Of a stretch of DNA of 64,000 nucleotides, positions 1 through 9,018 are shown piece by piece. Source of the stretch: Bacillota bacterium (GTDB taxonomy: Bacteria; Bacillota; Clostridia; Oscillospirales; Oscillospiraceae); contig JAUMWD010000002.1 of assembly GCA_030529825.1 (NCBI GenBank), positions 120,789-184,788 on the forward strand, in the 5' to 3' direction. The position numbers and the translations under genes were made by a program. How positions within the stretch are numbered: position 1 is the stretch's first letter; each line of letters opens with the position of its first letter. The notes below the pieces were generated by a model that was not told the DNA's origin, did no database searches, and saw only the letters and a list, made by a program, of their open reading frames with translations.

Positions 1-658
1 CAGTTACCTTGCCACTGACATTATAGCAGTTCTGGAGCCATTCATGGGGCTCAAATACAGTGCCGCATTCTTTGAGACTTTCTTCAAATTCATCAGTGAC
101 TATCTTAAGAGTATTTAACTGAATTGTTGTTTTTGCAACCGAATTATTTGCCGCAAGGAAAGCCTCTGCAAAGTCGTATCCCTTTTCGCTTATGATCAGC
201 TCTGCAAGCCACTGAGGATGGCTGTATCTAACAGCAAGATACTCTGAAGTACCCTTGTTTGGAATTTCGGGAAGATTATTCTTGTTTGTGCTAATCTTTC
301 GCAAAACAGCATTTATAAAGCCGGAAGCCCTTGAAAAGCCAAGCTTTTTTGCCTGCTCTACCGCCTCATTAACAGCAGCATTATCCGGAATTCTGTCCAT
401 AAACAGTATCTGATAAACCGCAGACCGTAATATATCCCGAACCTTGGGCTCAATCTTCGACCAGCTGTAGCTGTCAATGTAAAAGTCGCACAGAGATGAG
501 TTTTGCATAACGCCGAGGCTTATGCCTGAAGCAAGAGACGCAGAACGCGAATCCAGCGAATATTTAGTTATAACAGAATCAATAGTCGCCGATGACCACG
601 CGTTGTTTCTTCTGCACCGTTCTAATATTTCAAGTGCGGCGGCTCTTGCCATATCCAT
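1..658 (-). CDS. rsmB: 16S rRNA (cytosine-5)-methyltransferase RsmB, N-terminal part (cut by window edge)
   Basis: The first 219 residues are visible and the rest lies beyond base 1. The N-terminus reads MDMARAAALEILERC and continues through an all-helical NusB-like domain with AVYQILFMDRIPDNAAVNEAVE and GFINAVLRK, the RNA-binding fold that precedes the methyltransferase domain in RsmB/Sun proteins. The SAM-binding catalytic domain is not in the window. RsmB makes m5C967 in 16S rRNA. The ATG at 658 was chosen because an AAGGTGG ribosome site sits 7 bases upstream, inside the end of fmt; a second ATG lies at 652. It starts 2 bases after the fmt stop and so closes the def-fmt-rsmB translation-factor cluster. 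Confidence 0.9.
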   Translation of the reverse strand, partial: MDMARAAALEILERCRRNNAWSSATIDSVITKYSLDSRSASLASGISLGVMQNSSLCDFYIDSYSWSKIEPKVRDILRSAVYQILFMDRIPDNAAVNEAVEQAKKLGFSRASGFINAVLRKISTNKNNLPEIPNKGTSEYLAVRYSHPQWLAELIISEKGYDFAEAFLAANNSVAKTTIQLNTLKIVTDEFEESLKECGTVFEPHEWLQNCYNVSGKVT

Positions 659-660
659 AA

Positions 661-1581
661 TCAATCCACCTTAATGGGATGGCCCAGCAAATAATCAGCA
701 GCCTTCATGCGCTTTTTGCCGGGTGCCTGAAGCTCTGTAATAAGTAGGGTTTTACCACCACCGCAGGCAACCTCTATTCCTTTTTTGCCTGCTTCAACAA
801 TTTTACCGCACTCTTTATCAGTGCTGTTTTCCGTATATTCGGCGCCGAACACCCTGAAGGTGTCGCCGTTAAGCTGCATGGTGGCAACTGGCCACGGCTG
901 CAGTCCGTATATCCATTTTATAATTTCTCGCGGAGTTTTGCTCCAGTCGATGGGGCTTATACTCTTATCGAGCATGGTAACATAGCTTGCATCCTCGTGA
1001 TTCTGTGCTGTTCTCGGAGCGATCCCCGCATCAATATCACGAAGCGTCTTGTCAAGCAGCTCCGCGCCCATGACCATAAGTCTGTCAAAGAGCTCACCGG
1101 AAGTCTCAAACTCTCCGATTTCGGTTTCATCTGTGTAAATAATGTCGCCGGTATCCATTTCCGAAGCAAGATACATAGTGGAAACGCCCGTTACCTTATC
1201 ACCGTTAAGCACTGCCCATTGAATAGGCGCTGCGCCGCGGTATTTTGGCAGAAGCGATGCGTGGACATTGATTGCGCCGTATTTGGGGATTGCAAGAATG
1301 TCATCGGGAAGTATTCTACCATATGCAACTACAACAAGAATGTCGGGCTCAAGAGACTTAACCATCTCATATGCCGTACCGTCTCGCATTTTTACAGGCT
1401 GATAAACGGGAATGTTATTCTCAATAGCAAGCTCTTTTACCGGACTGAATGCAAGCTGCATCCCCCTGTTTTTAGGCTTGTCTGGCTGGGTAAAAACGCC
1501 CACTACATCATATTTCTCATCAATGAGCTTTTTAAGGGACGCCGCAGCAAAGTCGGGCGTACCCATGAAAACTATGCGCAT
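661..1581 (-). CDS. fmt: methionyl-tRNA formyltransferase
   Basis: Fmt formylates initiator Met-tRNA using 10-formyl-tetrahydrofolate. The protein opens MRIVFMGTPDFAA and carries the formyl-THF signature NVHASLLPKYRGAAPIQW, with the expected Asn and His near residues 105 and 107 and the catalytic Asp of MDTGD near 143. A C-terminal tRNA-binding domain follows, giving 306 residues, normal for the family. The start at 1581 was preferred over an in-frame upstream codon at 1596 because GAGGAG, at the very end of def, lies 7 bases before it. It begins 4 bases after the def stop, so the formylating and deformylating enzymes are translationally linked. Confidence 0.95.
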   Translation of the reverse strand: MRIVFMGTPDFAAASLKKLIDEKYDVVGVFTQPDKPKNRGMQLAFSPVKELAIENNIPVYQPVKMRDGTAYEMVKSLEPDILVVVAYGRILPDDILAIPKYGAINVHASLLPKYRGAAPIQWAVLNGDKVTGVSTMYLASEMDTGDIIYTDETEIGEFETSGELFDRLMVMGAELLDKTLRDIDAGIAPRTAQNHEDASYVTMLDKSISPIDWSKTPREIIKWIYGLQPWPVATMQLNGDTFRVFGAEYTENSTDKECGKIVEAGKKGIEVACGGGKTLLITELQAPGKKRMKAADYLLGHPIKVD

Positions 1582-1585
1582 GGTA

Positions 1586-2083
1586 TTACTCCTCACCGCC
1601 GCTGATTTCCTCTTCTGTCAGCATACGCTCACATTTTTCAAGGAAAAGGTGTCCGTCGAGGTGCTCAAACTCATGGCACATACATCTTGCGGTGAGACCG
1701 GTTCCCTCATATTCAAACCACTCACCGTTTCTGTCCTGAGCTCTTGCTTTTACATAGTCAGGGCGGGTTACAATACCATACTCTCCGGGAACGCTCAGGC
1801 AGCCTTCTGCGCCTGTCTGTTCGCCGGATACTTCAATTATTTCGGGATTGATGAATTCGATTATAAATTCCTCTTCATCTTCCTCGACATTTGTTTCAAT
1901 AACGAGTACCGCACGTCTTAAAATGCCTACCTGCGGTGCGGCAAGACCGACGCCGTTTGCCTTTTCCAGCGTTTCGGCCATATCGTCCAGCAATATATGC
2001 AGCTTCTCGTCAAACTTATTTACAGGTCTGCAGACCTTGCCGAGAATGCTCTCACCCTTTGTAACAATGTTTCTTAATGCCAT
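1586..2083 (-). CDS. def: peptide deformylase
   Basis: Def removes the N-formyl group from nascent proteins and is a ferrous or zinc hydrolase. All three family motifs are present: GVGLAAPQVG (residues 44-53), EGCLSVPG (93-100, metal ligand Cys95) and CHEFEHLDGHLF (136-147, metal ligands His137 and His141, catalytic Glu138). At 165 residues it is a usual length. The usual Asp before the second motif-3 His is Glu here, a conservative change. AGGAG precedes the start. It lies between priA and fmt, the classic bacterial order. Confidence 0.96.
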   Translation of the reverse strand: MALRNIVTKGESILGKVCRPVNKFDEKLHILLDDMAETLEKANGVGLAAPQVGILRRAVLVIETNVEEDEEEFIIEFINPEIIEVSGEQTGAEGCLSVPGEYGIVTRPDYVKARAQDRNGEWFEYEGTGLTARCMCHEFEHLDGHLFLEKCERMLTEEEISGGEE

Positions 2084-2098
2084 ATCTGTTCTCCTGTA

Positions 2099-4342
2099 TC
2101 AATCGGCAGGGTTGTTGTCCGCAAAAATGCTGACGCCCTTGTATTTTCCGTCTGAATTGCACTTTATGAGAATTGCGGAAACAATTTTTCTTATCTCCGC
2201 ATCTGCCTTGCAGTCAATATTTATTCTATATCTGTATCTGTTGTTAACCTTAACAACAACGAGAGGCGCCGGTCCAAGTACTCGGGCATCGCTGCGGTGC
2301 TTTAACGATGCTGTAAGAATGTTTCTTATATCAACACAGCATCTAACAACCTGATCCTCATTAAGACCGGTGGCAGTTATGGAAATTATGTCCGAAAAGG
2401 GCGGCGTTTGCTGTAGCTTTCGCAGCTGAATTTCGGATTCAAAAAAGCTGTCATAGTCCTGGGCTGCAGCCTGAAGAATGATTTCATTCTGCGGCGTAAA
2501 GGTCTGAATGACGGCCCTGCCGGGCTTTGAGCCACGGCCGCTGCGCCCCACGACCTGAGTAATTAGTGAAAATGTTCGCTCACCTGCGCGATAGTCACTG
2601 CAGTAAAGACTTTGGTCTGCGGAAATAACGCCAATCAAGGTAACATTTTCGAAGTTGAGCCCCTTTGTTACCATCTGCGTTCCCACCATTATAGGTATTT
2701 TCTCGTTTACAAAACGATCAAGAAGGACGTCGTGGGAGCCGGCTTTTCGCACAGTATCTGCATCCATGCGCAGCACCTCAACATCCGGGAAAAGCTCTGA
2801 AAGCTCTTCTTCAATGAGTTGGGTTCCTGCACCAACAGAGGTGAGCTTGCCGCCGCAGTCGGGACATTCCTCGTCTGGCTTGCGGCTGTAACCGCAATAG
2901 TGGCAGATCAGCTTGCGATTAACGCTGTGATATGTGAGAGAAACGCTGCATCGGGGGCATTTATAAATATAACCGCACTCTCCGCAGCTTATAAGCTTGT
3001 GTGCTCCACGGCGGTTTATGAATAAAATGCTCTGTTCTCCTCGGCTGATGTTTTCCGAAAGCTCATTCCGGAGCATAATGCTTAAGTTGCCGCCGTTTCC
3101 CCTTCGCAGCTCACGCTTCATGTCAACAATGCTGACCTTTGGCAGAGTCATATCGTTATAGCGTTCAGCAAGCTCAAAGTAGCTGTACTTACCTGTTTCT
3201 GCCGCATATCTGCTTTCTATATCGGGGGTTGCCGAGCCCATCAGCAGCAAAGCATTAGATTTGGCACAGCGATATTTAGCAATATCTCTTGCATGATATC
3301 TGGGACTGTTTTCGGATTTATAGCTATCCTCCTGCTCCTCATCAATGATAATGAGGCCCAGATTTTCATTGGGAGCAAAGACAGCACTGCGTGTTCCTAT
3401 AATCAGCTTTGCGTCTCCGTTTTTAACACGCTTCCATTCGTCATATCTCTCTCCCACGCCGAGACTGCTGTGCAGAACTGCGATGTTGTTGCCGAAATAT
3501 TCGGAAAATGTTGCAAGCATCTGCGGTGTAAGGGCAATTTCGGGAACAAGCAATATTGCCGTCTTCCCATGATTAAGAGCTTCGCTGATAAGGTGAATAT
3601 ACACAGAGGTTTTTCCACTGCCGGTTACTCCGAAAAGAAGAGCAGCTTCAGCATTACTGCGGCCAAGAAGCTCTTTGAGACCGCAAAACGCCTTATTCTG
3701 CGCGTCATTTAGCGTCGGAGGAGCGATAGTCTCATCGTTCCATATCTCAGGGCGACGAAATACCTCCTCATAATCCACGCTGACAAGCTCGGCGTTAATA
3801 AGCGCTTTGAGAGATTGCCGTGTAGCACCCACGAATTCCAGCACATCGCCGGCTGATACTCTTCCAGTTGTACAAAGTAGATCGAGTATTGCCGATTGCA
3901 TGGGTGCCTTCCGCTTCTTCTGAAGGGCAATTTCCATTGCATCCTCGACGGGAATTGCTAACTCAACCATCTCAACAGTTTTGTCATTTGCCCTGCGGCT
4001 GCCGTCTGCCTTGAACCACAGACCTGCAGGCAAGATAGTCTTAACCGCGTCGTAAACCGTGCAGAAAAATCTGTCGTGCATCCACATGGCAAGCTTTATC
4101 TGCTCTGTAGAAAGCACCGGCGCAGCATCAAGCACGGATTCAATGGCTTTCAGCCTGTCATATTCACTATGGTCGGAAACACCGAGGATGACGCCTTCGC
4201 TTCGACGGTTACCTCTCGAAAAGGGTACGGTAACACGAACTCCCGGTACCGCTGCGTTTTCAAATTTTTCGGGTATGAGGTAGTCATAGGGCCTGTCCAG
4301 CCAATATGTAGCTGCGGAAACAGCAATTTTTGCAACCTTCAC
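2099..4342 (-). CDS. priA: primosomal protein N' (replication restart helicase PriA)
   Basis: PriA recognises stalled forks and reloads the replisome. The 747-residue protein has an N-terminal DNA-binding domain (KIAVSAATYWLDRPYDYLIP), Walker A GVTGSGKT near residue 238, the DEEQ box near 333 (DEEH in many homologues), and a zinc-binding insertion of paired cysteines around residues 450-495 (CGECGYIYKCPRC, CHYCG, CPDCGG), then helicase motifs including VGRSGRGSKPGRA. It starts with GTG, supported by GAGGT 7 bases upstream. It is followed after 15 bases by def and preceded by rpoZ, as in many Firmicutes. Confidence 0.96.
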   Translation of the reverse strand: MKVAKIAVSAATYWLDRPYDYLIPEKFENAAVPGVRVTVPFSRGNRRSEGVILGVSDHSEYDRLKAIESVLDAAPVLSTEQIKLAMWMHDRFFCTVYDAVKTILPAGLWFKADGSRRANDKTVEMVELAIPVEDAMEIALQKKRKAPMQSAILDLLCTTGRVSAGDVLEFVGATRQSLKALINAELVSVDYEEVFRRPEIWNDETIAPPTLNDAQNKAFCGLKELLGRSNAEAALLFGVTGSGKTSVYIHLISEALNHGKTAILLVPEIALTPQMLATFSEYFGNNIAVLHSSLGVGERYDEWKRVKNGDAKLIIGTRSAVFAPNENLGLIIIDEEQEDSYKSENSPRYHARDIAKYRCAKSNALLLMGSATPDIESRYAAETGKYSYFELAERYNDMTLPKVSIVDMKRELRRGNGGNLSIMLRNELSENISRGEQSILFINRRGAHKLISCGECGYIYKCPRCSVSLTYHSVNRKLICHYCGYSRKPDEECPDCGGKLTSVGAGTQLIEEELSELFPDVEVLRMDADTVRKAGSHDVLLDRFVNEKIPIMVGTQMVTKGLNFENVTLIGVISADQSLYCSDYRAGERTFSLITQVVGRSGRGSKPGRAVIQTFTPQNEIILQAAAQDYDSFFESEIQLRKLQQTPPFSDIISITATGLNEDQVVRCCVDIRNILTASLKHRSDARVLGPAPLVVVKVNNRYRYRINIDCKADAEIRKIVSAILIKCNSDGKYKGVSIFADNNPAD

Positions 4343-4403
4343 AGGACCGACCTCCCCTCAGTTTAAACACAGCGGAGCTGTGCGCCCCGCTGATAAGTAA
4401 TAA

Positions 4404-4595
4404 TTATTTTTCTATGGTGAGTTTTCCGGTATATACCTCTTCGATTGCCGCGGAAACAGGCTTCTTCTCAAGGATTTCGCCGTTTTCTTCTGCTTCGGAG
4501 GATATGGTACGGGCTCTTCTTGCTACGAGATTTACAAGCTGGTAACGGCTGCCGGTCTTGTCTACCAGGTCAGCTACAGGGGGATAAAGCATCAT
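4404..4595 (-). CDS. rpoZ: DNA-directed RNA polymerase omega subunit
   Basis: This 63-residue protein has the omega core: MLYPPVADLVDKTGSRYQLVNLVARRAR, followed by a short acidic helix and KPVSAAIEEVYTGKL. Omega stabilises the beta-prime subunit of RNA polymerase. It starts 5 bases after the gmk stop, with GAGGT in the gmk end serving as ribosome site; two adjacent ATGs (4595, 4592) are possible. The gmk-rpoZ-priA order is conserved in Firmicutes, which supports the call for so short a gene. Confidence 0.93.
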   Translation of the reverse strand: MMLYPPVADLVDKTGSRYQLVNLVARRARTISSEAEENGEILEKKPVSAAIEEVYTGKLTIEK

Positions 4596-4600
4596 GATTA

Positions 4601-5203
4601 TTATACCTCACTCAAATAAAATTTTCTGTCCTCAAATTTGCAGCTCTCTGCAGTAATTATAGCGGAGAATTCATTTGCGGCTACATCGGCGTCATCATTG
4701 ACAATGATGTAGTTATAGAAATCGGCCAGCGCATATTCCTCTTTTGCACGATAGAGTCTTGCCTGAATCTTACGCTCCGAGTCTGTTCCTCTGCCGCGCA
4801 GGCGTTTTTCAAGCTCTTCCATGGAGGGAGGAATGAAGAAGATAAGAATTGCTTCCGGCATTTTCTCGTGAACCTGAAGTGCACCCTGAACCTCAATGTC
4901 AAGAATTACATTCATGCCCTCGTCAAGCTTCTTCTCAACATAGGCTCTGGGAGTACCATAGGAATTTGCAACATACTCCGCGTGCTCAAGAAGCTCGTCG
5001 TTTGCAATCATTTCCTTGAATCTGTCGGGATCGACAAAGAAATATTCTCTTCCGTCAACCTCTGTGGGGCGGGGTTTCCTTGTAGTTGCAGATACGGAGA
5101 AGCAGCAGTCGCTGCGTCCTTCAAGAGCCTTGAATACAACTGTGCTCTTTCCTGCTCCGGAGGGCCCGGAAATTACGATGAGTTTTCCTCTTTGTTTAGC
5201 CAT
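4601..5203 (-). CDS. gmk: guanylate kinase
   Basis: Gmk phosphorylates GMP to GDP. The 200-residue protein has a P-loop GPSGAGKST near residue 13, the GMP-binding stretch with [17 protein letters not shown], and the lid region [17 protein letters not shown]. The start ATG overlaps the end of remA by 8 bases, so the two are probably translationally coupled. The remA-gmk-rpoZ arrangement is the standard Firmicutes context. Confidence 0.97.
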   Translation of the reverse strand: MAKQRGKLIVISGPSGAGKSTVVFKALEGRSDCCFSVSATTRKPRPTEVDGREYFFVDPDRFKEMIANDELLEHAEYVANSYGTPRAYVEKKLDEGMNVILDIEVQGALQVHEKMPEAILIFFIPPSMEELEKRLRGRGTDSERKIQARLYRAKEEYALADFYNYIIVNDDADVAANEFSAIITAESCKFEDRKFYLSEV

Positions 5204-5456
5204 TATTTATTCCTTCCTCTGCTTTATTTGTCATTCGAGCTGCCAAAGCCTCCGGTGTAAGCGCTGACAGTACTATATTTCCGCTGTCAACTACCACAAC
5301 TGATTTTGTGCTTCTGCCGAAGGAGGCGTCTATCAGAAGTCCTTTGTCTCTAACATCCTGAATCATTCGCTTGATTGGCGCTGATTCAGGGCTTACTATT
5401 GCCACAATTCTTTCCGCGGCAACCATATTACCAAATCCGATATTGATTAGCTTCAT
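5196..5456 (-). CDS. remA: RemA-family (DUF370) DNA-binding regulatory protein
   Basis: The 86-residue protein reads [21 protein letters not shown] and then contains [31 protein letters not shown], the conserved DUF370/RemA core. RemA activates matrix and osmoprotection genes in Bacillus subtilis as an oligomeric DNA-binding protein; its targets here are unknown. It lies between yicC and gmk, the usual place for this family. A short C-terminal extension (about 15 residues) overlaps the start of gmk. Confidence 0.92.
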   Translation of the reverse strand: MKLINIGFGNMVAAERIVAIVSPESAPIKRMIQDVRDKGLLIDASFGRSTKSVVVVDSGNIVLSALTPEALAARMTNKAEEGINNG

Positions 5457-5468
5457 TCGAAAGACTCC

Positions 5469-6347
5469 TTACTCAATATTCTGAATCTGTTCTCTGATTT
5501 TTTCAATTTCGGACTTAAGCTCAACTACAACATAGGAAATGTCCTTATTCTGGCACTTTGAGCCGATGGTGTTTGCCTCGCGGTTAAACTCCTGGATGAG
5601 AAAATCAATTTTTCGTCCGATGGGAGATCCGGAATCCAACATAATCTTTAATTGCTCCATATGGCTGCGCAGACGCACGGTTTCTTCATCAGTGGCAACC
5701 TTATCGGCAAAAATTGCGGCTTCGGCAATAATTCTGTTTTCATCAACACCTGCAGCGCCAAGCACCTCGTTCATTTTCTGGAGCAAGCGTTCTCTGTATG
5801 CCGCAACCGTCTGCGGTGCGGTTTCTTCAACCTTGGTCACGAGCTCGTCTATGGTGGCAAGCTTATTCAGGACATCCTCGTGGAGCTTCTTGCCTTCTCT
5901 GATACGCATTGCGTCAAAGTCGCAGAGTGCCTGCTCCGCAATTTCTCTAATTCCTTCAGCAACCGCTTCCGCATTCAGTTCCTTCTTTTCCACTGAAAGG
6001 ACATCGGGAAAGCAGCTGACATTCATTGATGTCATGTCGCAGGGAAGCCCAAAGCCATCTGAAATGCTTTTAATTGCATCAACATATCCTCGAAGCAGAG
6101 GTTCGTTTACTCTCACAACCATGTCATCAGCCATGGAGGAATCGACGGTAATAAAAACGTCTACCTTGCCTCTGCTGATGTGGGACTGCACAGCAGATTT
6201 AAGCGTTTCCTCGGCAAATATGAAGCTTCTCGGAAGCCTTACAGATGTATCAAGGAATTTGTTGTTTACGCTTTTTAACTCAACAGTTATATCAATGCCC
6301 TCAACAGTGCCCTTTGCACTGCCGTAGCCTGTCATACTTTTTATCAT
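5469..6347 (-). CDS. yicC: YicC/YloC-family endoribonuclease
   Basis: The protein begins with the hallmark MIKSMTGYGSAKG and ends with the DUF1732 region LRSHMEQLKIMLDSGSPIGRKIDFLIQEFNREANTIGSKC. At 292 residues it is full length. YicC/YloC proteins are recently recognised metal-dependent endoribonucleases acting on small RNAs or mRNAs. It sits 12 bases upstream of remA, the conserved yicC-remA-gmk order. A ribosome site of the GGAG type precedes the ATG. Confidence 0.94.
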   Translation of the reverse strand: MIKSMTGYGSAKGTVEGIDITVELKSVNNKFLDTSVRLPRSFIFAEETLKSAVQSHISRGKVDVFITVDSSMADDMVVRVNEPLLRGYVDAIKSISDGFGLPCDMTSMNVSCFPDVLSVEKKELNAEAVAEGIREIAEQALCDFDAMRIREGKKLHEDVLNKLATIDELVTKVEETAPQTVAAYRERLLQKMNEVLGAAGVDENRIIAEAAIFADKVATDEETVRLRSHMEQLKIMLDSGSPIGRKIDFLIQEFNREANTIGSKCQNKDISYVVVELKSEIEKIREQIQNIE

Positions 6348-6358
6348 TTCTTCTCCTG

Positions 6359-6766
6359 TCAGCGCAGCTGAATAATTTCGAATTTTATTGGATTTTTCTT
6401 TTTGCTAATTCGCTGATAAATAACCACAAGTGCAACAGCTACAGCGAAGAAGCCAAAGCTAACAAGAATGCTCAAGCCTTCGGTGAGACTATAATGCGCC
6501 GCAAGGGCATAGCCGATAAAGAGCATAATAATCGGTACTATATACAACAAGAATGCTGCGCTGAAAATCCTTGAAGAGACAGTTTCAATTACAACCTTCT
6601 CGCCCTGTTTTGCACTTATCGTGTTCTTTGCAAAGGCCTTAAGCTCGTTCTGAAAAGCACAGCTTTCGCAGTTTCCGCAGTTACTGCCGCAGGCAGTACC
6701 GCGTGAAACCACAACCTCAGCCATGCCGTTTTTTAATACTTTTGTTACGACCGCGTCTTGAGTCAT
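6359..6766 (-). CDS. RseC/MucC-like (SoxR-reducing family) small membrane protein
   Basis: The 135-residue protein has a cysteine cluster near the N-terminus (ACGSNCGNCESC, residues 26-37) followed by two predicted membrane helices (AAFLLYIVPIIMLFIGYALA and ILVSFGFFAVAVALVVIYQ) and a basic tail. This is the layout of the RseC/MucC family, some members of which support reduction of the SoxR iron-sulphur cluster or anti-sigma control. In Clostridia the partner is usually unknown. AAGGAG lies upstream of the ATG. It sits between ybbR and yicC and may belong to either transcription unit. Confidence 0.8.
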   Translation of the reverse strand: MTQDAVVTKVLKNGMAEVVVSRGTACGSNCGNCESCAFQNELKAFAKNTISAKQGEKVVIETVSSRIFSAAFLLYIVPIIMLFIGYALAAHYSLTEGLSILVSFGFFAVAVALVVIYQRISKKKNPIKFEIIQLR

Positions 6767-6779
6767 TATGCGCTACTCC

Positions 6780-8039
6780 TTAATCTTTCTGTATAGTTAC
6801 GGTTACCTTAACTTCACCAATTGCACCCACAGCAGAATTGCCGCTAACATGTACTATGCCGTTTGCCATGACCTTTCCTGTAGTTGAGCCGAAATTTGAA
6901 AGGTCTGCAACAACGGTAATATCATCGGTCTTTATTGATGCAAGTGCATCAGCGTCTTTAGAGCGCAATGTAACCTCAACTGACTCGGTATCAATGCTGG
7001 CAGTATATCCGCTGGAACAATTGCTGCAGGATATATTTGTGACTCTAAAGGTACGCACCTTGACATCGGGAATTTCGACTTTTACAATCGCTTCGGTTTC
7101 ACCGGTAAGGTTATCCATACCTTCATCCAGCTGGATTACAAAGGTTTGCTCATAGGAGCTTTGGAAGGAAGATAGATTAATTGTTCCCAGAATTATGCTG
7201 GACATATCATCTATCAGTCTTGAATCAGCAGCAACGCTGATAGCTTTAGGCTCAATGGTAATCTTGCAGTCTTCCCTTGTAATTCCGCCGCCGTTAACAA
7301 TATCGACATCCAGCCGAAGCTCTTTAGTCTTAAGAATAGGTTGTGTTACATTTATCGTGTCAGATGATAGTTTAAGCGAGCTTTTTGAAACACTGTTGCC
7401 GTTCTTATCAAGCAGCGTATATTCAACATTTGCTGAATATGTGGCGTCAATTTCCATGTCCTTGCCGAAAGAAACCCACGCATGGTCAATAGTCAGAAGT
7501 ACATTTTCAGGGCCTTCAACCACCAGAGTTTCGGGATCGAACACAAGCTCTTCAGCTACACAGCCATCAGCAATGGTGCCTTCAAAGCTGCCCTCAATGG
7601 GTATTGTCTTTTTCGCATTTTTCACAACGGAAAAGCTGATGGTGTCGGGGCTGCGGCTCACAATGGTGATGTCGCTCTTATCAACATTGTCGGGGAACAC
7701 AATCTCATATGTCCAGGACATATCATTAGGCTGCGTGACCTTGCTCACATCGATAACAGCCTTTATATCCGAAGCATTGATTTTACCTATGTTGGCTCTG
7801 CTTCCTCTGACTCTGACGGTAACAGAGGTTGTTTCTATGTTAGTTATTGCAAGACCTTTCTGCGACAGCAGATTGTTCTCGCCCATGAACTGTACCTCGA
7901 TGCCGGAAAATGTCTTTTCCATTGTAGATCCGTCAATACTTGACACATAAGACCAGATAATCAGGGAAAGAATCAGAGAGATAATTGCCCAGAAAATCTT
8001 ACTGTTGTAAATTTTACTAATACGCTTTTTCTCTTTCAT
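6780..8039 (-). CDS. ybbR: YbbR-domain protein, regulator of diadenylate cyclase (CdaR-like)
   Basis: A single N-terminal membrane helix (FWAIISLILSLIIWSYVSS, about residues 14-32) is followed by about 390 extracytoplasmic residues made of repeated YbbR units, seen as recurring segments such as LAITNIETTSVTVRVRGS and LRLDVDIVNGG. CdaR/YbbR proteins sit beside and modulate the membrane diadenylate cyclase CdaA. The start overlaps the cdaA stop by 4 bases (ATGA), so the two are co-translated. The usual third partner glmM is not adjacent here. Confidence 0.9.
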   Translation of the reverse strand: MKEKKRISKIYNSKIFWAIISLILSLIIWSYVSSIDGSTMEKTFSGIEVQFMGENNLLSQKGLAITNIETTSVTVRVRGSRANIGKINASDIKAVIDVSKVTQPNDMSWTYEIVFPDNVDKSDITIVSRSPDTISFSVVKNAKKTIPIEGSFEGTIADGCVAEELVFDPETLVVEGPENVLLTIDHAWVSFGKDMEIDATYSANVEYTLLDKNGNSVSKSSLKLSSDTINVTQPILKTKELRLDVDIVNGGGITREDCKITIEPKAISVAADSRLIDDMSSIILGTINLSSFQSSYEQTFVIQLDEGMDNLTGETEAIVKVEIPDVKVRTFRVTNISCSNCSSGYTASIDTESVEVTLRSKDADALASIKTDDITVVADLSNFGSTTGKVMANGIVHVSGNSAVGAIGEVKVTVTIQKD

Positions 8040-8902
8040 TTTTTCACCTTCAGAATTCCTTTAACGCGCTCAACAAAATCAGCAGGACGACGCTTTATGC
8101 TTTCCTCAACGAGAAGCTCCTTGCGAAGCAGCTTCTCAAATGTGTCTCTGTTCAAATTGCGCTTGAGCATACCCTCTGCGGCAACGGAAATTGCACCGGT
8201 TTCTTCTGAAACAATTACAACAAGTGCATCACTTTGCTCGCTGATGCCTATACCTGCTCTGTGGCGCATACCAAGCTCTTTGCTCAAATTTGTTTTATTG
8301 GTAAGAGGAAGAACACAGCCCGCAGCCGCGATTCTGTTGTTGCGGATGATTAATGCGCCATCATGCAGCGGAGCCTTTGGGTAAAAAATATTCTTCAGAA
8401 GCTCTGCCGTTATATCAGAATCAATAACCGTACCAGTTGTAATAATATCGTTTAGAAGAAAGCCCTTCTCGAAAATAATCAGCGCGCCGGTTTTTGTTGC
8501 GGACATCTGCTCACAGGCCAAAACCGTTTGGTTTATTGCTGCCTCAATTTCGGAGGTATTCTGACCTCTTCCGGAGAACACACCCAAGAAGCTGCTGCTT
8601 CCCACTTTGGCAAGCAGCTTGCGCAGCTCGGGCTGGAAAATAATAACCAGTGCAATCAAACCGATTTCAACTGCCTTCTTAAGAAGGAAGTTTATCATTG
8701 TCAATTTGAGCATACCGGACAGCCAGACCATTATCAGAACAAGAACTAAACCTTTTGCAAGATTATAAGAGCTTGTCTTTCTGATGAGGCCGATTATTTT
8801 GTAAATCAGATATGCAACTATTATTATGTCAATAATGTCATTAACCTGAATCGTTGACAGATAGTTTAATCCGTTTACAAAGAATTCCTTAATTCCCTGC
8901 AT
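8036..8902 (-). CDS. cdaA: diadenylate cyclase CdaA (c-di-AMP synthase)
   Basis: The 288-residue protein has three N-terminal membrane helices (about residues 17-85) and a DAC domain with the two defining motifs: DGA (PLHDGALIIRNNRIAAAGC, near residue 180) and RHR (MRHRAGIGISEQSDAL, near residue 212). It makes the essential second messenger c-di-AMP from two ATP and so links to potassium, turgor and wall homeostasis. It is the first gene of its unit: a near-consensus promoter and a perfect hairpin leader lie just upstream. It overlaps ybbR by 4 bases. Confidence 0.97.
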   Translation of the reverse strand: MQGIKEFFVNGLNYLSTIQVNDIIDIIIVAYLIYKIIGLIRKTSSYNLAKGLVLVLIMVWLSGMLKLTMINFLLKKAVEIGLIALVIIFQPELRKLLAKVGSSSFLGVFSGRGQNTSEIEAAINQTVLACEQMSATKTGALIIFEKGFLLNDIITTGTVIDSDITAELLKNIFYPKAPLHDGALIIRNNRIAAAGCVLPLTNKTNLSKELGMRHRAGIGISEQSDALVVIVSEETGAISVAAEGMLKRNLNRDTFEKLLRKELLVEESIKRRPADFVERVKGILKVKK

Positions 8903-8922
8903 AAAATTTCCCCATTCGTCAC

Positions 8923-8959
8923 CCCGTAAATACTGTTTTATTCAGTCAGTATTTACGGG
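8923..8959 (-). promoter_or_regulatory. perfect 13-bp hairpin in the cdaA leader
   Basis: Arms 8923-8935 and 8947-8959 are exactly complementary (CCCGTAAATACTG) around an 11-base loop. No T-run follows in either direction, so it does not look like a finished terminator. It lies between the predicted cdaA transcription start (about 8971) and the cdaA ATG at 8902, so it would form in the leader of the mRNA. It could be a protein operator, an RNA stability element or an attenuator part. Confidence 0.6.
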
Positions 8960-8977
8960 TATACTTTTTATCAATAT

Positions 8978-9006
8978 ATTATAAATCAAAGTAGAAAAAA
9001 AGGCAA
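8978..9006 (-). promoter_or_regulatory. predicted sigma-A promoter of the cdaA operon
   Basis: On the minus strand a -35 box TTGCCT (9006-9001) is separated by exactly 17 bases from a -10 box TATAAT (8983-8978). It lies in the gap after the cysteine desulfurase stop and points at cdaA. Transcription would start near 8971. Confidence 0.7.
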
Positions 9007-9018
9007 TTGCTTAATAGT

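Noticed and set aside
8903-9018. A c-di-AMP (ydaO-type) riboswitch before cdaA
   Set aside because: The leader is only about 70 bases and has a single simple hairpin, far too short for that riboswitch.
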